Of a stretch of 37,706 nucleotides of DNA, positions 1 through 7,911 are shown piece after piece; position 1 is the stretch's first letter, and every line of letters begins with the position of its first letter. The stretch covers positions 1 through 37,706 of the forward strand of contig JAOAPR010000249.1 of assembly GCA_025463005.1 (NCBI GenBank). Reading direction: 5' to 3'. The translations under genes and the position numbers were made by a program. The stretch comes from Bryobacterales bacterium. GTDB lineage: Bacteria > Acidobacteriota > Terriglobia > Bryobacterales > Bryobacteraceae. Below the pieces are notes generated by a model. That model worked only from the letters and a program-made list of their open reading frames with translations. It ran no database searches and had not been told where the DNA came from.

Positions 1-10
1 GGAGCGGATT

Positions 11-829
11 TCAGCCGGTCGATTTCGGCCGCTTGTAACGCTGCGCAGTCTGAATCGACCAGCGCCGGATCAGTGCGTCCGGCGTCAGCCTGAGCATCCA
101 CACGATCAGCTTGTAGCGCCACCCGGGAATCACGAACAGCGCGCGCCGATCAAAGCCGCGCAGGCTCTCCTCGACTACGAAATCCGAGGTCATCCACAGC
201 GATGCCGGAATCCGCGAACGGTCCATGCCAATGGTGTCGTGAAATTCGGTTAGCGTGAAGCCGGGGCACAAGGCCTGCACAGTAACGGGGGACGATTTCG
301 CCGCCAGCTCCATCGCCAGGCCCTCGCTGAAGCGGTTCATCCACGTTTTGGTGGCGCTGTAGCTGACACTCTGAGGCGATACAACATAGGCCGCCACTGA
401 AGAAACGTTGATGATTCCGGTTCCCGCCGTAGCGCGTGGGATCAGATTCGTCAGGGCGGCATGCGAAAGCCGCACGGTTGCGAGCACGTGCAGCCGGTGC
501 ATTTGTTCCTGGACATTGGGGTCGGCTTCGAAGAAGTAACCCATGCTTCCGAATCCGGCGTTGTTAACCAGCAAGCCCAGATCGGCCGCCTCGCCGATTC
601 TGGACGCGGCCAGGTCGAGCGCGGCATCGTTGGTCAAATCGGTGGCCAGGATCTCCGTGCGAACGTGATACTGTTCGCGAACTTCATGTGCAATCGATTC
701 CAGCCGGTTCCCGCGGCGGGCGATCAGCAACAGGTCATAACCGCGAGCGGCCAGCTTTCGAGCAAATGTCGCGCCCAGACCGCTGGAAGCTCCGGTAATG
801 ACGGCCAGCATGTCCACATCATCGCGCAT
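11..829 (-). CDS. SDR family short-chain dehydrogenase
   Basis: Predicted NAD(P)-dependent short-chain dehydrogenase/reductase; the substrate cannot be told from sequence. The N-terminus carries the Rossmann dinucleotide motif TGASSGLG, followed by NNAG, a catalytic Ser in a VSSVAAY context and the YSATK catalytic Tyr/Lys pair. About 272 aa, normal to slightly long for a classical SDR; the C-terminal tail is hydrophobic then basic, which may associate with membrane. I chose the ATG at 829 because it overlaps the stop of the upstream YihY gene in a TGATG junction, giving translational coupling. An upstream extension to 883 would run into that gene, and an internal ATG at 811 sits right before the Rossmann strand. 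The YihY neighbour suggests a membrane or lipid-related role, but this is only inference. Confidence 0.9.
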   Translation of the reverse strand: MRDDVDMLAVITGASSGLGATFARKLAARGYDLLLIARRGNRLESIAHEVREQYHVRTEILATDLTNDAALDLAASRIGEAADLGLLVNNAGFGSMGYFFEADPNVQEQMHRLHVLATVRLSHAALTNLIPRATAGTGIINVSSVAAYVVSPQSVSYSATKTWMNRFSEGLAMELAAKSSPVTVQALCPGFTLTEFHDTIGMDRSRIPASLWMTSDFVVEESLRGFDRRALFVIPGWRYKLIVWMLRLTPDALIRRWSIQTAQRYKRPKSTG

Positions 830-1662
830 CAGTCCTTTGTAGGTGGATTCGCGTCCTTTAAACGATGTCCTCGCGCAGCCCACTCCGCTCCGGCCAGCAC
901 CAGCATCGAGGCGAAGAAACTCAGGAACAGAATCGTCGCGGAATAGCGAAATACGCCGTACTCCTTCTGGATGCGGGCATCCATCCAGGGCCAGATGAAT
1001 ATGTTCAGGTACTTCAGTGCTTCAAGCAGCAGTCCGACGCCGATCGCCGCGCCGATGACGCGATGCAGCGGCGGCCGTCCGTTGGGCAGATAGCGGTAAA
1101 TCAGAAACAGGATCAAGGAGGTCAGAGGCACCGCGGCCAGTTTAAAAAACAAGATAGAGGTCCACAGCTCAATCCGCAAACCGCCCGCGGATCCAACCCG
1201 CAGCTCGGTGATGCCGAGCGACAGCAGCGCCAGGCTGCCACAGCAGAAAATCAGCGCCAGGCTCACCACCTGATTGTGCAGATAGCTGCGGTTCTTGTGG
1301 ATGCCCCAGATCTTGTTGAACGCTACCTCCAGCGGTTCAAAAATTCCGTTCGACGAAAACAGCAGGAGCAACAGCGCTACCCAGTCGGTCAGGGGCCGCT
1401 GCGGAAGATTCTTGCTCAGGAATTCGCCGAGCGCGTCGGGGAAGTAATCGCGCAGCGCGAAATCGATCGCCGCCACGGTGGTTTGCCGGCTGAAAAACAC
1501 TTGCGAAAGCGACAGGCTAACGATCAGGAAGGGGAAGAATCCCAGCAGCACGTTGGCGGCGACGGAAAAGGCTAACGCGTGCACCTCCGTTTGGCTCCAG
1601 TAGCGCAGAGTCGGCAAAATCGCGTCCAGGATGGATCTCAGGAAGCCCCGTCGCGGTTGCAT
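829..1662 (-). CDS. YihY/virulence factor BrkB family membrane protein
   Basis: A 277-residue polytopic inner-membrane protein of the YihY/BrkB (formerly RNase BN) family. The biochemical role of the family is unsettled, and the old RNase BN assignment was withdrawn. About six hydrophobic segments are visible. The family-like features are an N-terminal ALAFSVAANVLLGFFPF segment, a central SSNGIFEPLEVAFNKIWGI stretch and the YRYLPNGRPP loop before the last helices. The start is ATG at 1662; no convincing Shine-Dalgarno precedes it. Only 32 bp separate it from the divergent gene starting at 1695. It ends in a TGATG overlap with the SDR gene, so the two are probably co-expressed. Confidence 0.88.
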   Translation of the reverse strand: MQPRRGFLRSILDAILPTLRYWSQTEVHALAFSVAANVLLGFFPFLIVSLSLSQVFFSRQTTVAAIDFALRDYFPDALGEFLSKNLPQRPLTDWVALLLLLFSSNGIFEPLEVAFNKIWGIHKNRSYLHNQVVSLALIFCCGSLALLSLGITELRVGSAGGLRIELWTSILFFKLAAVPLTSLILFLIYRYLPNGRPPLHRVIGAAIGVGLLLEALKYLNIFIWPWMDARIQKEYGVFRYSATILFLSFFASMLVLAGAEWAARGHRLKDANPPTKD

Positions 1663-1682
1663 GTATTTCTTAGGTTAACGGG

Positions 1683-1688
1683 TACACT
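1683..1688 (+). promoter_or_regulatory. Putative -10 box of a leaderless promoter
   Basis: TACACT lies six bases before the ATG at 1695 with no Shine-Dalgarno between them. Transcription would start at or next to the start codon. No good -35 box is present at 16-18 bp (TTGCAT is 20 bp away), so the call rests on the -10 and its position. Confidence 0.4.
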
Positions 1689-1694
1689 AGATTC

Positions 1695-2048
1695 ATGAAG
1701 ACCTCACTTTTCCGGCGATTGATTGCTCCCCTTATCGCCTGCGCGCTCATGACGGGTGTCGCGCTGGCGCAGACCAAGGATGCTCCGAAAACTGCCCCCA
1801 AAGCGGCGTCAAAGACGGCAGACACCGCCAAGAAGAGCGGCGACCTGGTGGACATCAACTCCGCCACCGCCGACCAGCTCAAGGCCCTGCCGGGAATCGG
1901 CGATGCGTATTCGCAAAAAATTATCGCGGGCCGGCCGTACGCGCGCAAAGATCAGCTGGTTTCGAAGAACATCGTTCCGAAGGCCACCTACGACAAGGTG
2001 AAGGATTCCATCATCGCCAAGCAGTCCAGCGCTCCGAAGAAGAAATGA
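1695..2048 (+). CDS. Exported helix-hairpin-helix (ComEA-like) protein
   Basis: A 117-residue protein with an N-terminal signal peptide (basic MKTSLFRR, hydrophobic core, cleavage probably after ALA near residue 25). A low-complexity Lys/Ala/Pro/Thr linker follows. The C-terminal domain begins at about residue 50 with [18 protein letters not shown], the typical ComEA-type helix-hairpin-helix DNA-binding start. Family members bind DNA outside the cytoplasm, for example in DNA uptake, but many small exported HhH proteins have no known role. Seven bp separate it from the radical SAM gene, so it may lead that operon. The start is ATG with no visible Shine-Dalgarno; a TACACT hexamer lies six bases upstream. 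Confidence 0.85.
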   Translation: MKTSLFRRLIAPLIACALMTGVALAQTKDAPKTAPKAASKTADTAKKSGDLVDINSATADQLKALPGIGDAYSQKIIAGRPYARKDQLVSKNIVPKATYDKVKDSIIAKQSSAPKKK

Positions 2049-2055
2049 CCGAATA

Positions 2056-3393
2056 GTGAACGTTGTTCTCATTTCGACTTATGAGCTCGGCCACCAGCCG
2101 TTCGGCCTGAGCTCGCCCACGGCTTGGCTGGTCCGGGAAGGTCATGAGGTGGTGTGCCTGGACCTCGCGGTTGCTCAGTTGGACGAGGCCGCGATTCGCG
2201 CCGCCGACCTGGTCGCCTTCTATTTGCCGATGCACACGGCGACTCGGCTCGCGATACCGGTCATCGAGCGAGTGAAGCAGCTCAACCCGCGCGCCCGCTT
2301 GGCCTGTTATGGTCTGTATGCTCCGCTCAACGGCGACCTTTTGCGCGGGCTCGGCGTCGAAACCGTGATCGGTGGGGAGTTTGAGGCTGCGCTGGTCCAA
2401 CTCGCGACCGGTGCAGGCGCGGCGGAACCTGCGGAATCGATGCCGCGCCTCACCTTCCTGACACCGGATCGGCGAGGTCTTCCAGGATTGGCATCGTATT
2501 CACATCTGCGGCAGAACGGGACCAAGACGACCGCGGGATACACCGAGGCCAGCCGCGGCTGCAAGCATGTGTGCCGGCACTGCCCTGTGGTTCCGGTGTA
2601 CGAAGGACAATTTCGCGTGGTGCAGCGCGAGGTGGTGCTCGAGGACATCCGGCAACAGGTAGCAGCCGGCGCGCGCCACATTACCTTCGGCGATCCCGAT
2701 TTCTTCAACGGCCCGACCCACGCCATGCGGGTCGTGGAAGCGTTCCATACCGAATTTCCCGAAGTCACCTACGACGCGACTATTAAAATCGAGCATCTCA
2801 AACAGCATCGCGACCTGCTTCCGAAGTTGAAGGAGACCGGCTGCCTGTTTATCACCAGCGCGGTCGAATCCATTGACGATTCCGTGCTGGCCCGCTTGGA
2901 AAAAGGTCACACGCGTCAGGACTTCTTCGAGGTTGCCACGTGGTTGCGCGAGGCCGGCCTGGCCCTCCAGCCGACCTTCATCGCCTTCATGCCGTGGACC
3001 ACGATCAAAGGATACGGCGAGTTGTTGCGGGCGCTCGCGGAACTGGACCTGGTGGAGAACACCGCGCCGGTACAACTCGCTTTGCGATTGCTGGTCATGC
3101 AGAACTCGCGGCTGCTGGAGCTGCCGGAACTGCGAGCCGTGATCGGCCCATTTGACACCACAGCCCTCGTGTACCCGTGGAAGCATCCCGATCCTGAGGT
3201 CGACGCTCTGGGCGCCACGGTTTTTCAACTGGTAAGCCGGCGCCAGCAGGAAAATAAAACGCGCGCGGAAATCTTCGCCGAGCTTTGGGAGCTGGTTCTT
3301 CAAACGCCGGCTCCAGCCCTTCGGTCCCAGCCGCCCGTTCCCCATTTGGACGAGCCCTGGTATTGCTGCGCGGAACCTGCCCCGCAAGTGTAG
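2056..3393 (+). CDS. CUAEP/CCAEP-tail type radical SAM protein
   Basis: A 445-residue radical SAM enzyme. Residues 1-120 form a Rossmann-like N-terminal region resembling a B12-binding domain. The [4Fe-4S] motif is Cys169-x3-Cys173-x2-Cys176, followed by a TIM-barrel core to about residue 340. The C-terminus ends in WYCCAEPAPQV with Cys437-Cys438. This matches a family I recall as 'CUAEP/CCAEP-tail radical SAM (seleno)protein', in which the second Cys is selenocysteine in some species; here the codon is TGC, so it is the Cys form. The reaction is unknown to me. GTG start, seven bp after the HhH gene and six bp before the ATP-grasp gene, which is probably its functional partner. Confidence 0.85.
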   Translation: MNVVLISTYELGHQPFGLSSPTAWLVREGHEVVCLDLAVAQLDEAAIRAADLVAFYLPMHTATRLAIPVIERVKQLNPRARLACYGLYAPLNGDLLRGLGVETVIGGEFEAALVQLATGAGAAEPAESMPRLTFLTPDRRGLPGLASYSHLRQNGTKTTAGYTEASRGCKHVCRHCPVVPVYEGQFRVVQREVVLEDIRQQVAAGARHITFGDPDFFNGPTHAMRVVEAFHTEFPEVTYDATIKIEHLKQHRDLLPKLKETGCLFITSAVESIDDSVLARLEKGHTRQDFFEVATWLREAGLALQPTFIAFMPWTTIKGYGELLRALAELDLVENTAPVQLALRLLVMQNSRLLELPELRAVIGPFDTTALVYPWKHPDPEVDALGATVFQLVSRRQQENKTRAEIFAELWELVLQTPAPALRSQPPVPHLDEPWYCCAEPAPQV

Positions 3394-3399
3394 CTCAAC

Positions 3400-4617
3400 A
3401 TGAAAAGAGTGCTTCTGGTCGCGGCGACCACGGGCTATCAGGTGCGCGAGTTTGCCGAGGCAGCTCGGACCCTCGACGTGGAGCTGGTGCTCGCGACGGA
3501 CCGCTGCCACATTCTGGAAAATCCGTGGGGCGATGATGCCGCGGCGGTTCGTTTCGAGGATCCCGAGCCGGGCATCGAGGGGCTGGCCGCGCGCGGGCCG
3601 TTTGATGGCATCCTGGCGGTCGGCGATCGGCCTGCATGCGTGGCCGCGCAGGCGGCGGAGCGGCTGGGATTGCGCTTTCATCCTGCCGAAGCGGCTCGCG
3701 CGGCGGCGAATAAGCTGCTGGCGCGCGAACATTTTCGTGCCGGCGGATTGCAGGTTCCCGAGTTTCGGCGAATGGCGCTGGCAGATGCCGCTCTCGCGCA
3801 TGTCCGGTTTCCCTGCGTGCTGAAGCCGCTTGATTCTTCAGCCAGCCGCGGCGTCATCCGCGCCAATAACCAGGAAGAATTCCGTGCAGCGGTGGAGCGC
3901 ATCGCCCGCATCCAGGATGGCGATCTGCTCGTCGAAGACTATATTCCGGGACACGAATTTGCGCTGGAGGGAGTCGTCACCGGCGGAAAGCTCCACACCT
4001 TGGCGCTGTTCGACAAACCTGATCCATTGGAAGGTCCCTACTTCGAAGAGACGATTTACGTCACGCCTTCCCGCGAGCCGGAAGAAATCCAGCGGCAAAT
4101 TCGCGAAACCGCACAGGCCGCGGTGACCGCGCTCGGTCTCTCAGACGGGCCGGTCCATGCGGAAATGCGGGTGAACGATCACGGAGTATGGATCCTGGAG
4201 GCGGCGGCCCGGCCCATTGGCGGACTTTGCTCGCGTGTGCTGCATTTCGTGTCGCCCCATCTGACGGGCTCTTATTGGACACTTGAGCAACTGCTGTTGC
4301 GCCATGCGATGGGCGAAGACGTTTCGAGCGCGACTTTGGCCGCGGGAGCCCATGGAGTGATGATGATACCTATCCCGCACGCCGGGGTTTACCGCGGGGT
4401 CCGTGGACTGGAGGACGCTCGCCGGGTCCCGGGGGTAGAAGATATTGTGATCACTGCCAAAGAAGGACAGGAAATGTTTCCCTTGCCTGAAGGATCTGCA
4501 TACCTGGGCTTTCTGTTTTTCCGGGGGGCATCCGTCAATAAAGTAGAAAAGGGCCTCCGGGCGGCGCACCAGCAGCTGGAATTCATTCTTTCAGCGGCCC
4601 TTTCGGTCGTAAAATAG
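3400..4617 (+). CDS. ATP-grasp domain carboxylate-amine ligase-like protein
   Basis: A 405-residue ATP-grasp enzyme. An N-terminal pre-ATP Rossmann region (MKRVLLVAATTGYQ) leads to the ATP-grasp core: Lys142 in VLKPLD, a glycine-rich-loop equivalent (SSASRG), Glu179 in LVEDY, then metal-binding Glu255 (HAEMR) and Glu267 (ILEAAARPIGG). The family couples a carboxylate to an amine or similar nucleophile through an acyl-phosphate, as in L-amino acid ligases and BioC-carboxylase-like enzymes. The C-terminal 100 residues resemble the extra domain of L-amino acid ligases. ATG start, six bp after the radical SAM gene, eight bp before the UDP-glucose dehydrogenase gene. The substrate is unknown; the pairing suggests the two act on one small molecule or peptide. 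Confidence 0.87.
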   Translation: MKRVLLVAATTGYQVREFAEAARTLDVELVLATDRCHILENPWGDDAAAVRFEDPEPGIEGLAARGPFDGILAVGDRPACVAAQAAERLGLRFHPAEAARAAANKLLAREHFRAGGLQVPEFRRMALADAALAHVRFPCVLKPLDSSASRGVIRANNQEEFRAAVERIARIQDGDLLVEDYIPGHEFALEGVVTGGKLHTLALFDKPDPLEGPYFEETIYVTPSREPEEIQRQIRETAQAAVTALGLSDGPVHAEMRVNDHGVWILEAAARPIGGLCSRVLHFVSPHLTGSYWTLEQLLLRHAMGEDVSSATLAAGAHGVMMIPIPHAGVYRGVRGLEDARRVPGVEDIVITAKEGQEMFPLPEGSAYLGFLFFRGASVNKVEKGLRAAHQQLEFILSAALSVVK

Positions 4618-4625
4618 GAGACATT

Positions 4626-5984
4626 GTGAACGTTGCGATCCTTGGAACGGGCTATGTCGGATTGACCACCGGCGCCTGCCTCGCTTATCTCGGTCATCGG
4701 GTCACGTGCGTGGACCCGGATGCACACAAGATCGGCGCGCTGCAGCGCGGTGAGGTGCCCTTCTACGAACCGCATCTGGAGGACCTGTTGGTGGAGGCCC
4801 GCCCCAATCTGCAGTTCACTATGGACTATGCGGAGGCGATTCCCGAGGCGCAGGTGATTTTCATCGCCGTTGGCACACCACCTGGCAACGGAGGGGCGCC
4901 CGACTTGCGGTATCTGCAGGCCGCCGCCGAAGGTGTCGGGGAACGGATGGGCCCGCATTTTACTGTGGTCGTGAACAAATCCACCGTGCCGATCGGAAGC
5001 GGCAACTGGGTGGGCGCGCTGGTCCGTGACGCGGTGGAGCGCCAGGGACGAGGCCGCGGTTGTTTCTCCGTCGCGTCGAATCCCGAGTTTCTCCGCGAAG
5101 GCAGCGCCCTGCACGACAGCCTGTACCCGGATCGCGTGGTGATCGGCGCCGACGAGTCTCAGACCGCGGAAATACTCTATACGCTGTACCGCCCGATACT
5201 CGATCAGACCTTTCAGCCGCCCCCGTTCCTGCCCAGACCGGACCGGGTGGGCGCCGTTCCGCTTATTTCCACGGATCTCGCTTCGGCCGAGCTGATCAAG
5301 TACGCGGCCAACGCATTCCTTGCGCTCAAGATCAGCTACATCAATGAAATTGGACAGTTAGCGGAAAAGGTTGGCGCGGATATTGCGCAGGTCGCGCGCG
5401 GAATCGGCCTGGACGCCCGCATCGGCACGCGCTTTCTGCAGGCGGGCATCGGTTGGGGCGGATCGTGCTTCGGAAAGGACACCGCGGCCCTGGTGTCCAC
5501 CGCCTCCGAATATGGGCTCGAGATGTCGATCGTGAAGGCCGCCCGCGAAGTGAATCGGCGGCAGCGGGAACGCGTAGTCGAAAAGCTCCTCGCGGAATTG
5601 AAAATTCTCAAAGGCCGCACCATCGGCCTGCTGGGCCTGGCATTTAAGCCTCACACCGACGATCTGCGGGAAGCCCCAGCGCTAGACGTCGCCCGCCACC
5701 TTCTGGAACGCGGCGCGCGCGTGAAGGTCCACGATCCTGTCGCGATGGACCGGTTCAAGAAGGAACATGCGGGCCTGGATGTGATCCTCGCATCCGATGC
5801 ATATGAGGTGGCTCGCGAAGCCGATGCCCTGGTTCTGGTGACGGAGTGGCCGCAGTATCTGGAGCTGGACTGGGAACCGCTCGCGTCGTGCATGCGAACC
5901 CCTATCCTATTGGATGCACGGCACGTACTCGATCGCGCGCGAGTAGCAAGGGCAGGATTCCGCTACCTGACTTTAGCCGGATAA
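4626..5984 (+). CDS. ugd: UDP-glucose 6-dehydrogenase family protein
   Basis: Oxidises UDP-glucose to UDP-glucuronate with two NAD+, feeding exopolysaccharide or lipid A sugar synthesis; a GDP-mannose or other UDP-sugar substrate cannot be excluded. The 452 residues have the N-terminal Rossmann motif GTGYVGLTTG, the VAVGTPP-type segment (IAVGTPPGNGG), ELIKYAANAFLALKISYINE (central domain, Lys225) and the catalytic Cys281 in GWGGSCFGKD. A C-terminal UDP-binding domain has the LGLAFKPHTDDLREAPA motif. GTG start at 4626 with AGGAG at 4616-4620, overlapping the stop of the ATP-grasp gene. It is probably co-transcribed with it. Confidence 0.93.
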   Translation: MNVAILGTGYVGLTTGACLAYLGHRVTCVDPDAHKIGALQRGEVPFYEPHLEDLLVEARPNLQFTMDYAEAIPEAQVIFIAVGTPPGNGGAPDLRYLQAAAEGVGERMGPHFTVVVNKSTVPIGSGNWVGALVRDAVERQGRGRGCFSVASNPEFLREGSALHDSLYPDRVVIGADESQTAEILYTLYRPILDQTFQPPPFLPRPDRVGAVPLISTDLASAELIKYAANAFLALKISYINEIGQLAEKVGADIAQVARGIGLDARIGTRFLQAGIGWGGSCFGKDTAALVSTASEYGLEMSIVKAAREVNRRQRERVVEKLLAELKILKGRTIGLLGLAFKPHTDDLREAPALDVARHLLERGARVKVHDPVAMDRFKKEHAGLDVILASDAYEVAREADALVLVTEWPQYLELDWEPLASCMRTPILLDARHVLDRARVARAGFRYLTLAG

Positions 5985-5990
5985 TACAAT
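5985..5990 (+). promoter_or_regulatory. Putative -10 box before the SirB1-like gene
   Basis: TACAAT lies eight bases before the GTG at 5999, just after the ugd stop. No strong Shine-Dalgarno is seen, so a leaderless or very short-leader transcript is possible. No clear -35 was found. Read-through from ugd is also likely. Confidence 0.3.
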
Positions 5991-5998
5991 ATAAGCAG

Positions 5999-6811
5999 GT
6001 GAACGATCTGCGCCATCTGCATGAGGTCCTGGCAGAGGAGACTCCCCGGGTCCGCCTGGACCGCGCGGCGCTGGATCTGGCCAGTATTCACTTCCCGAAT
6101 CTAGAGCCGGAGCCGTTCCTGGACCGCTTGAACGATCTCGCCTCATCGCTCGGCGACCGGCTCCGTAACTTCAACGATGGACGCGACTTCGTCGAAAAGG
6201 CCAGCAGTTATCTGTTCGGCGAGCTGGGTTTCCATGGCAACGAGACCGATTTTTTCGACCCCCTCAACAGTTGCCTGAACCAGGTGCTGGAGCGGCGGAC
6301 GGGCATCCCAATCACCCTGGCCGTCATGTACATGGAGATCGCGCGACGCCTGCATATGCCTGTATTCGGCATCGGCCTGCCACGTCATTTCGTGCTCGAA
6401 TTCAACGACGGGAATTTCGCCACTTACATCGATCCATTTCATGGCGGCCGAACGATTACAGTCCAGGAGTGTTTCGCGCTGGCCGGGGCCAAAGTTGCCG
6501 ATCCGCTGCTTCTTCAGCGCGCGACCCCCAAGCAGATTGCCATGCGGATGCTGCAAAATCTCCACGGAGTGTACCTGCGGGCGCGGGATTTTGAGAAAGC
6601 GATCACCACGCTCGACTTGTTGCTCCTGGGAGCGCCTGAAACTCCGCCGTGGTACAAGCGGCGAGGGGTACTTTCACTCGAATTGCGGCGCTATCATGCC
6701 GCTCGGCGGGATCTTCTCAAATACCTGGAGTTAGAGCCGGAAGCCACCGATCGTGAGGCGATCCAGAAGCAGCTCCAGGCGATTCACTTGTGGCTGGCCC
6801 AGGTGAGTTGA
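5999..6811 (+). CDS. SirB1 family protein: transglutaminase-like plus TPR
   Basis: A 270-residue protein of the SirB1 family. The N-terminal half is the transglutaminase-like domain (DFFDPLNSCLNQVLERRTGIPITLAVMY split across the region, then PRHFV and IDPFHGG). No Cys sits at the usual transglutaminase nucleophile position, as in other SirB1 proteins, while His and Asp equivalents remain. The C-terminal part from about residue 190 is a TPR region (helical pairs around FEKAITTLDLLLL and YHAARRDLLKYLELEPEA). Function is unknown. I chose GTG at 5999; a longer reading frame starts inside ugd at 5846 but its first 51 residues are only the shadow of ugd. Confidence 0.82.
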   Translation: MNDLRHLHEVLAEETPRVRLDRAALDLASIHFPNLEPEPFLDRLNDLASSLGDRLRNFNDGRDFVEKASSYLFGELGFHGNETDFFDPLNSCLNQVLERRTGIPITLAVMYMEIARRLHMPVFGIGLPRHFVLEFNDGNFATYIDPFHGGRTITVQECFALAGAKVADPLLLQRATPKQIAMRMLQNLHGVYLRARDFEKAITTLDLLLLGAPETPPWYKRRGVLSLELRRYHAARRDLLKYLELEPEATDREAIQKQLQAIHLWLAQVS

Positions 6812-6854
6812 TCGCCAGCGTATGCTAATATTGCCTTCGAACTCTTAAAGTACG

Positions 6855-7154
6855 ATGCATGAATCCCTTCCAGATAGCGATGCGGTCCTCGCACAATTCA
6901 ACCGGCTGATTCAAGAATTGCTGCGGGGCAACATGCACCGCAACACGTTCCGGCCGTGGGAAGTCGAGCTGCTGCTGGACATCGAAGCCTGTAACCTGCG
7001 CGATTCTTCGCGGCGGGAAACCCTGCGCCGATACCAGCGCGCGGTGCAGCGGCATATGGAAAAAGGCGCGCGCCTGCCATTGAAGCTGTCCGAGTACCTG
7101 GACGCGGTGAAAGCCAAGAAGACCACTCCTAAGGCGGATCCGGCCGCGCTTTGA
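6855..7154 (+). CDS. Small hypothetical protein
   Basis: A 99-residue protein that I do not recognise. It is charged and mostly helical in appearance, with no signal peptide, membrane segment or Cys pair. It has a notable run of Arg-rich helix (RRETLRRYQRAVQRHMEKG) and a Lys-rich tail. The segment RPWEVELLLDIEACNLRDSSRRE looks like a small regulatory or dimerising helical domain. ATG start at 6855, 43 bp after the SirB1-like gene; no strong Shine-Dalgarno. Good codon structure and co-direction with its neighbours support it as a real gene. It ends 38 bp before yggX. Confidence 0.7.
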   Translation: MHESLPDSDAVLAQFNRLIQELLRGNMHRNTFRPWEVELLLDIEACNLRDSSRRETLRRYQRAVQRHMEKGARLPLKLSEYLDAVKAKKTTPKADPAAL

Positions 7155-7192
7155 CCACGGGCGCGCTATCCTGAAGGCGAGAGGAACTACAA

Positions 7193-7525
7193 ATGGGTTG
7201 CGGTAGCGGCATGCCAGGACCTCGCGTCGAAGAGGCCAACCAAAACGGGCGGAAAGTATTTTGCGTCAAGTTCCAGCGCGAGATGCCCGGCTTGGACGAG
7301 CCGCCTTTCGACAATCATCCGCTAGGCCAGCGCATCTACGAAAACGTTTCGAAGGAAGCCTGGAAGCTCTGGATCGAGCAGATGAAGATGATCATGAACG
7401 AATACCGCCTCAACCTGGGCACCCAAGAGGCGCAGGAGTTCCTGCTCAAGCAAATGGAAGAGTACTTCTTCGGGGAAGGCGCGGCGCTCCCGCCCGGATA
7501 CGTCCCGCCTCGGGCGAAAAATTAG
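7193..7525 (+). CDS. yggX: YggX-like oxidative damage/Fe(2+)-trafficking protein
   Basis: A cytoplasmic protein of the YggX family, linked to protection of Fe-S clusters and iron trafficking in Enterobacteria. Matches include VFCVKFQREMPGL (conserved Cys24 with the Q-R pair), GQRIYENVSKEAWKLW, MIMNEYRLN and a C-terminal PPGYVPP. The family is usually about 90 residues; here it is 110 with an N-terminal extension of about 20 residues containing another Cys (MGCGSG). The ATG at 7193 is preceded by GAGAGGAA, a good Shine-Dalgarno. A start at the internal Met7 is possible. It overlaps the convergent ridA-like gene by 4 bp. Confidence 0.88.
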   Translation: MGCGSGMPGPRVEEANQNGRKVFCVKFQREMPGLDEPPFDNHPLGQRIYENVSKEAWKLWIEQMKMIMNEYRLNLGTQEAQEFLLKQMEEYFFGEGAALPPGYVPPRAKN

Positions 7526-7911
7526 TCGCGCGGCTTGAACGCCACGCAGTCGATTTCTACCAGCATTTCGGCCTGGTGAAATTTTGCCTCGACAGTCGTT
7601 CTTGCCGGTTTGTGATCCCCGAAGAATTCTGCATATGCGCGGTTCATCTTCGGGAAATCGGCGATGTCACGCAGGAACACTGAACATTTGACGACGTCAC
7701 TGATCGCCGCGCCAGCCGCTGCCAAAATCCGGTGGATGTTCGAGAGCGTCAGTCGTGTCTGAAATTCAACGTCGCCGGGCGCGAGCTTGTCCGTGGCCGG
7801 ATCGATAGGACCCTGGCCGCTGACATAGACAAAATCGCCGGCGCGCAGTGCCGGAGTATAGTGTCCCCGAGGCGAGGCGCCGCCGGCGGGGACAATCTTC
7901 TCGATCCTCAT
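7522..7911 (-). CDS. RidA family enamine/imine deaminase-like protein
   Basis: A 129-residue protein of the YjgF/YER057c/UK114 (Rid) family. Active members hydrolyse reactive enamine/imine intermediates from pyridoxal-phosphate enzymes. Key features: YVSGQGPIDPATDK, NIHRILAAAGA, VKCSVFLRDI and the conserved Arg104 in KPARTTVEAK, which in RidA binds the substrate carboxylate. A C-terminal Glu (VEIDC) is also present. So it is likely an active deaminase, though subfamily is not resolved. ATG start at 7911 overlaps the NYN gene stop as TGATG, giving coupled translation. Confidence 0.9.
   Translation of the reverse strand: MRIEKIVPAGGASPRGHYTPALRAGDFVYVSGQGPIDPATDKLAPGDVEFQTRLTLSNIHRILAAAGAAISDVVKCSVFLRDIADFPKMNRAYAEFFGDHKPARTTVEAKFHQAEMLVEIDCVAFKPRD

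Noticed and set aside
2056-3393. Possible selenoprotein because of the CUAEP-type tail
   Set aside because: The codon at position 438 is TGC and no in-frame TGA is present, so this is the Cys form.
2500-3801. Long minus-strand open frame of 433 codons
   Set aside because: It runs opposite to the radical SAM and ATP-grasp genes, and its residue make-up (Arg, Gln, His rich) is typical of antisense frames in GC-rich DNA.
5846-5998. Longer start of the SirB1-like gene
   Set aside because: This part lies within ugd and reads as a frame shadow; the family begins close to the GTG at 5999.
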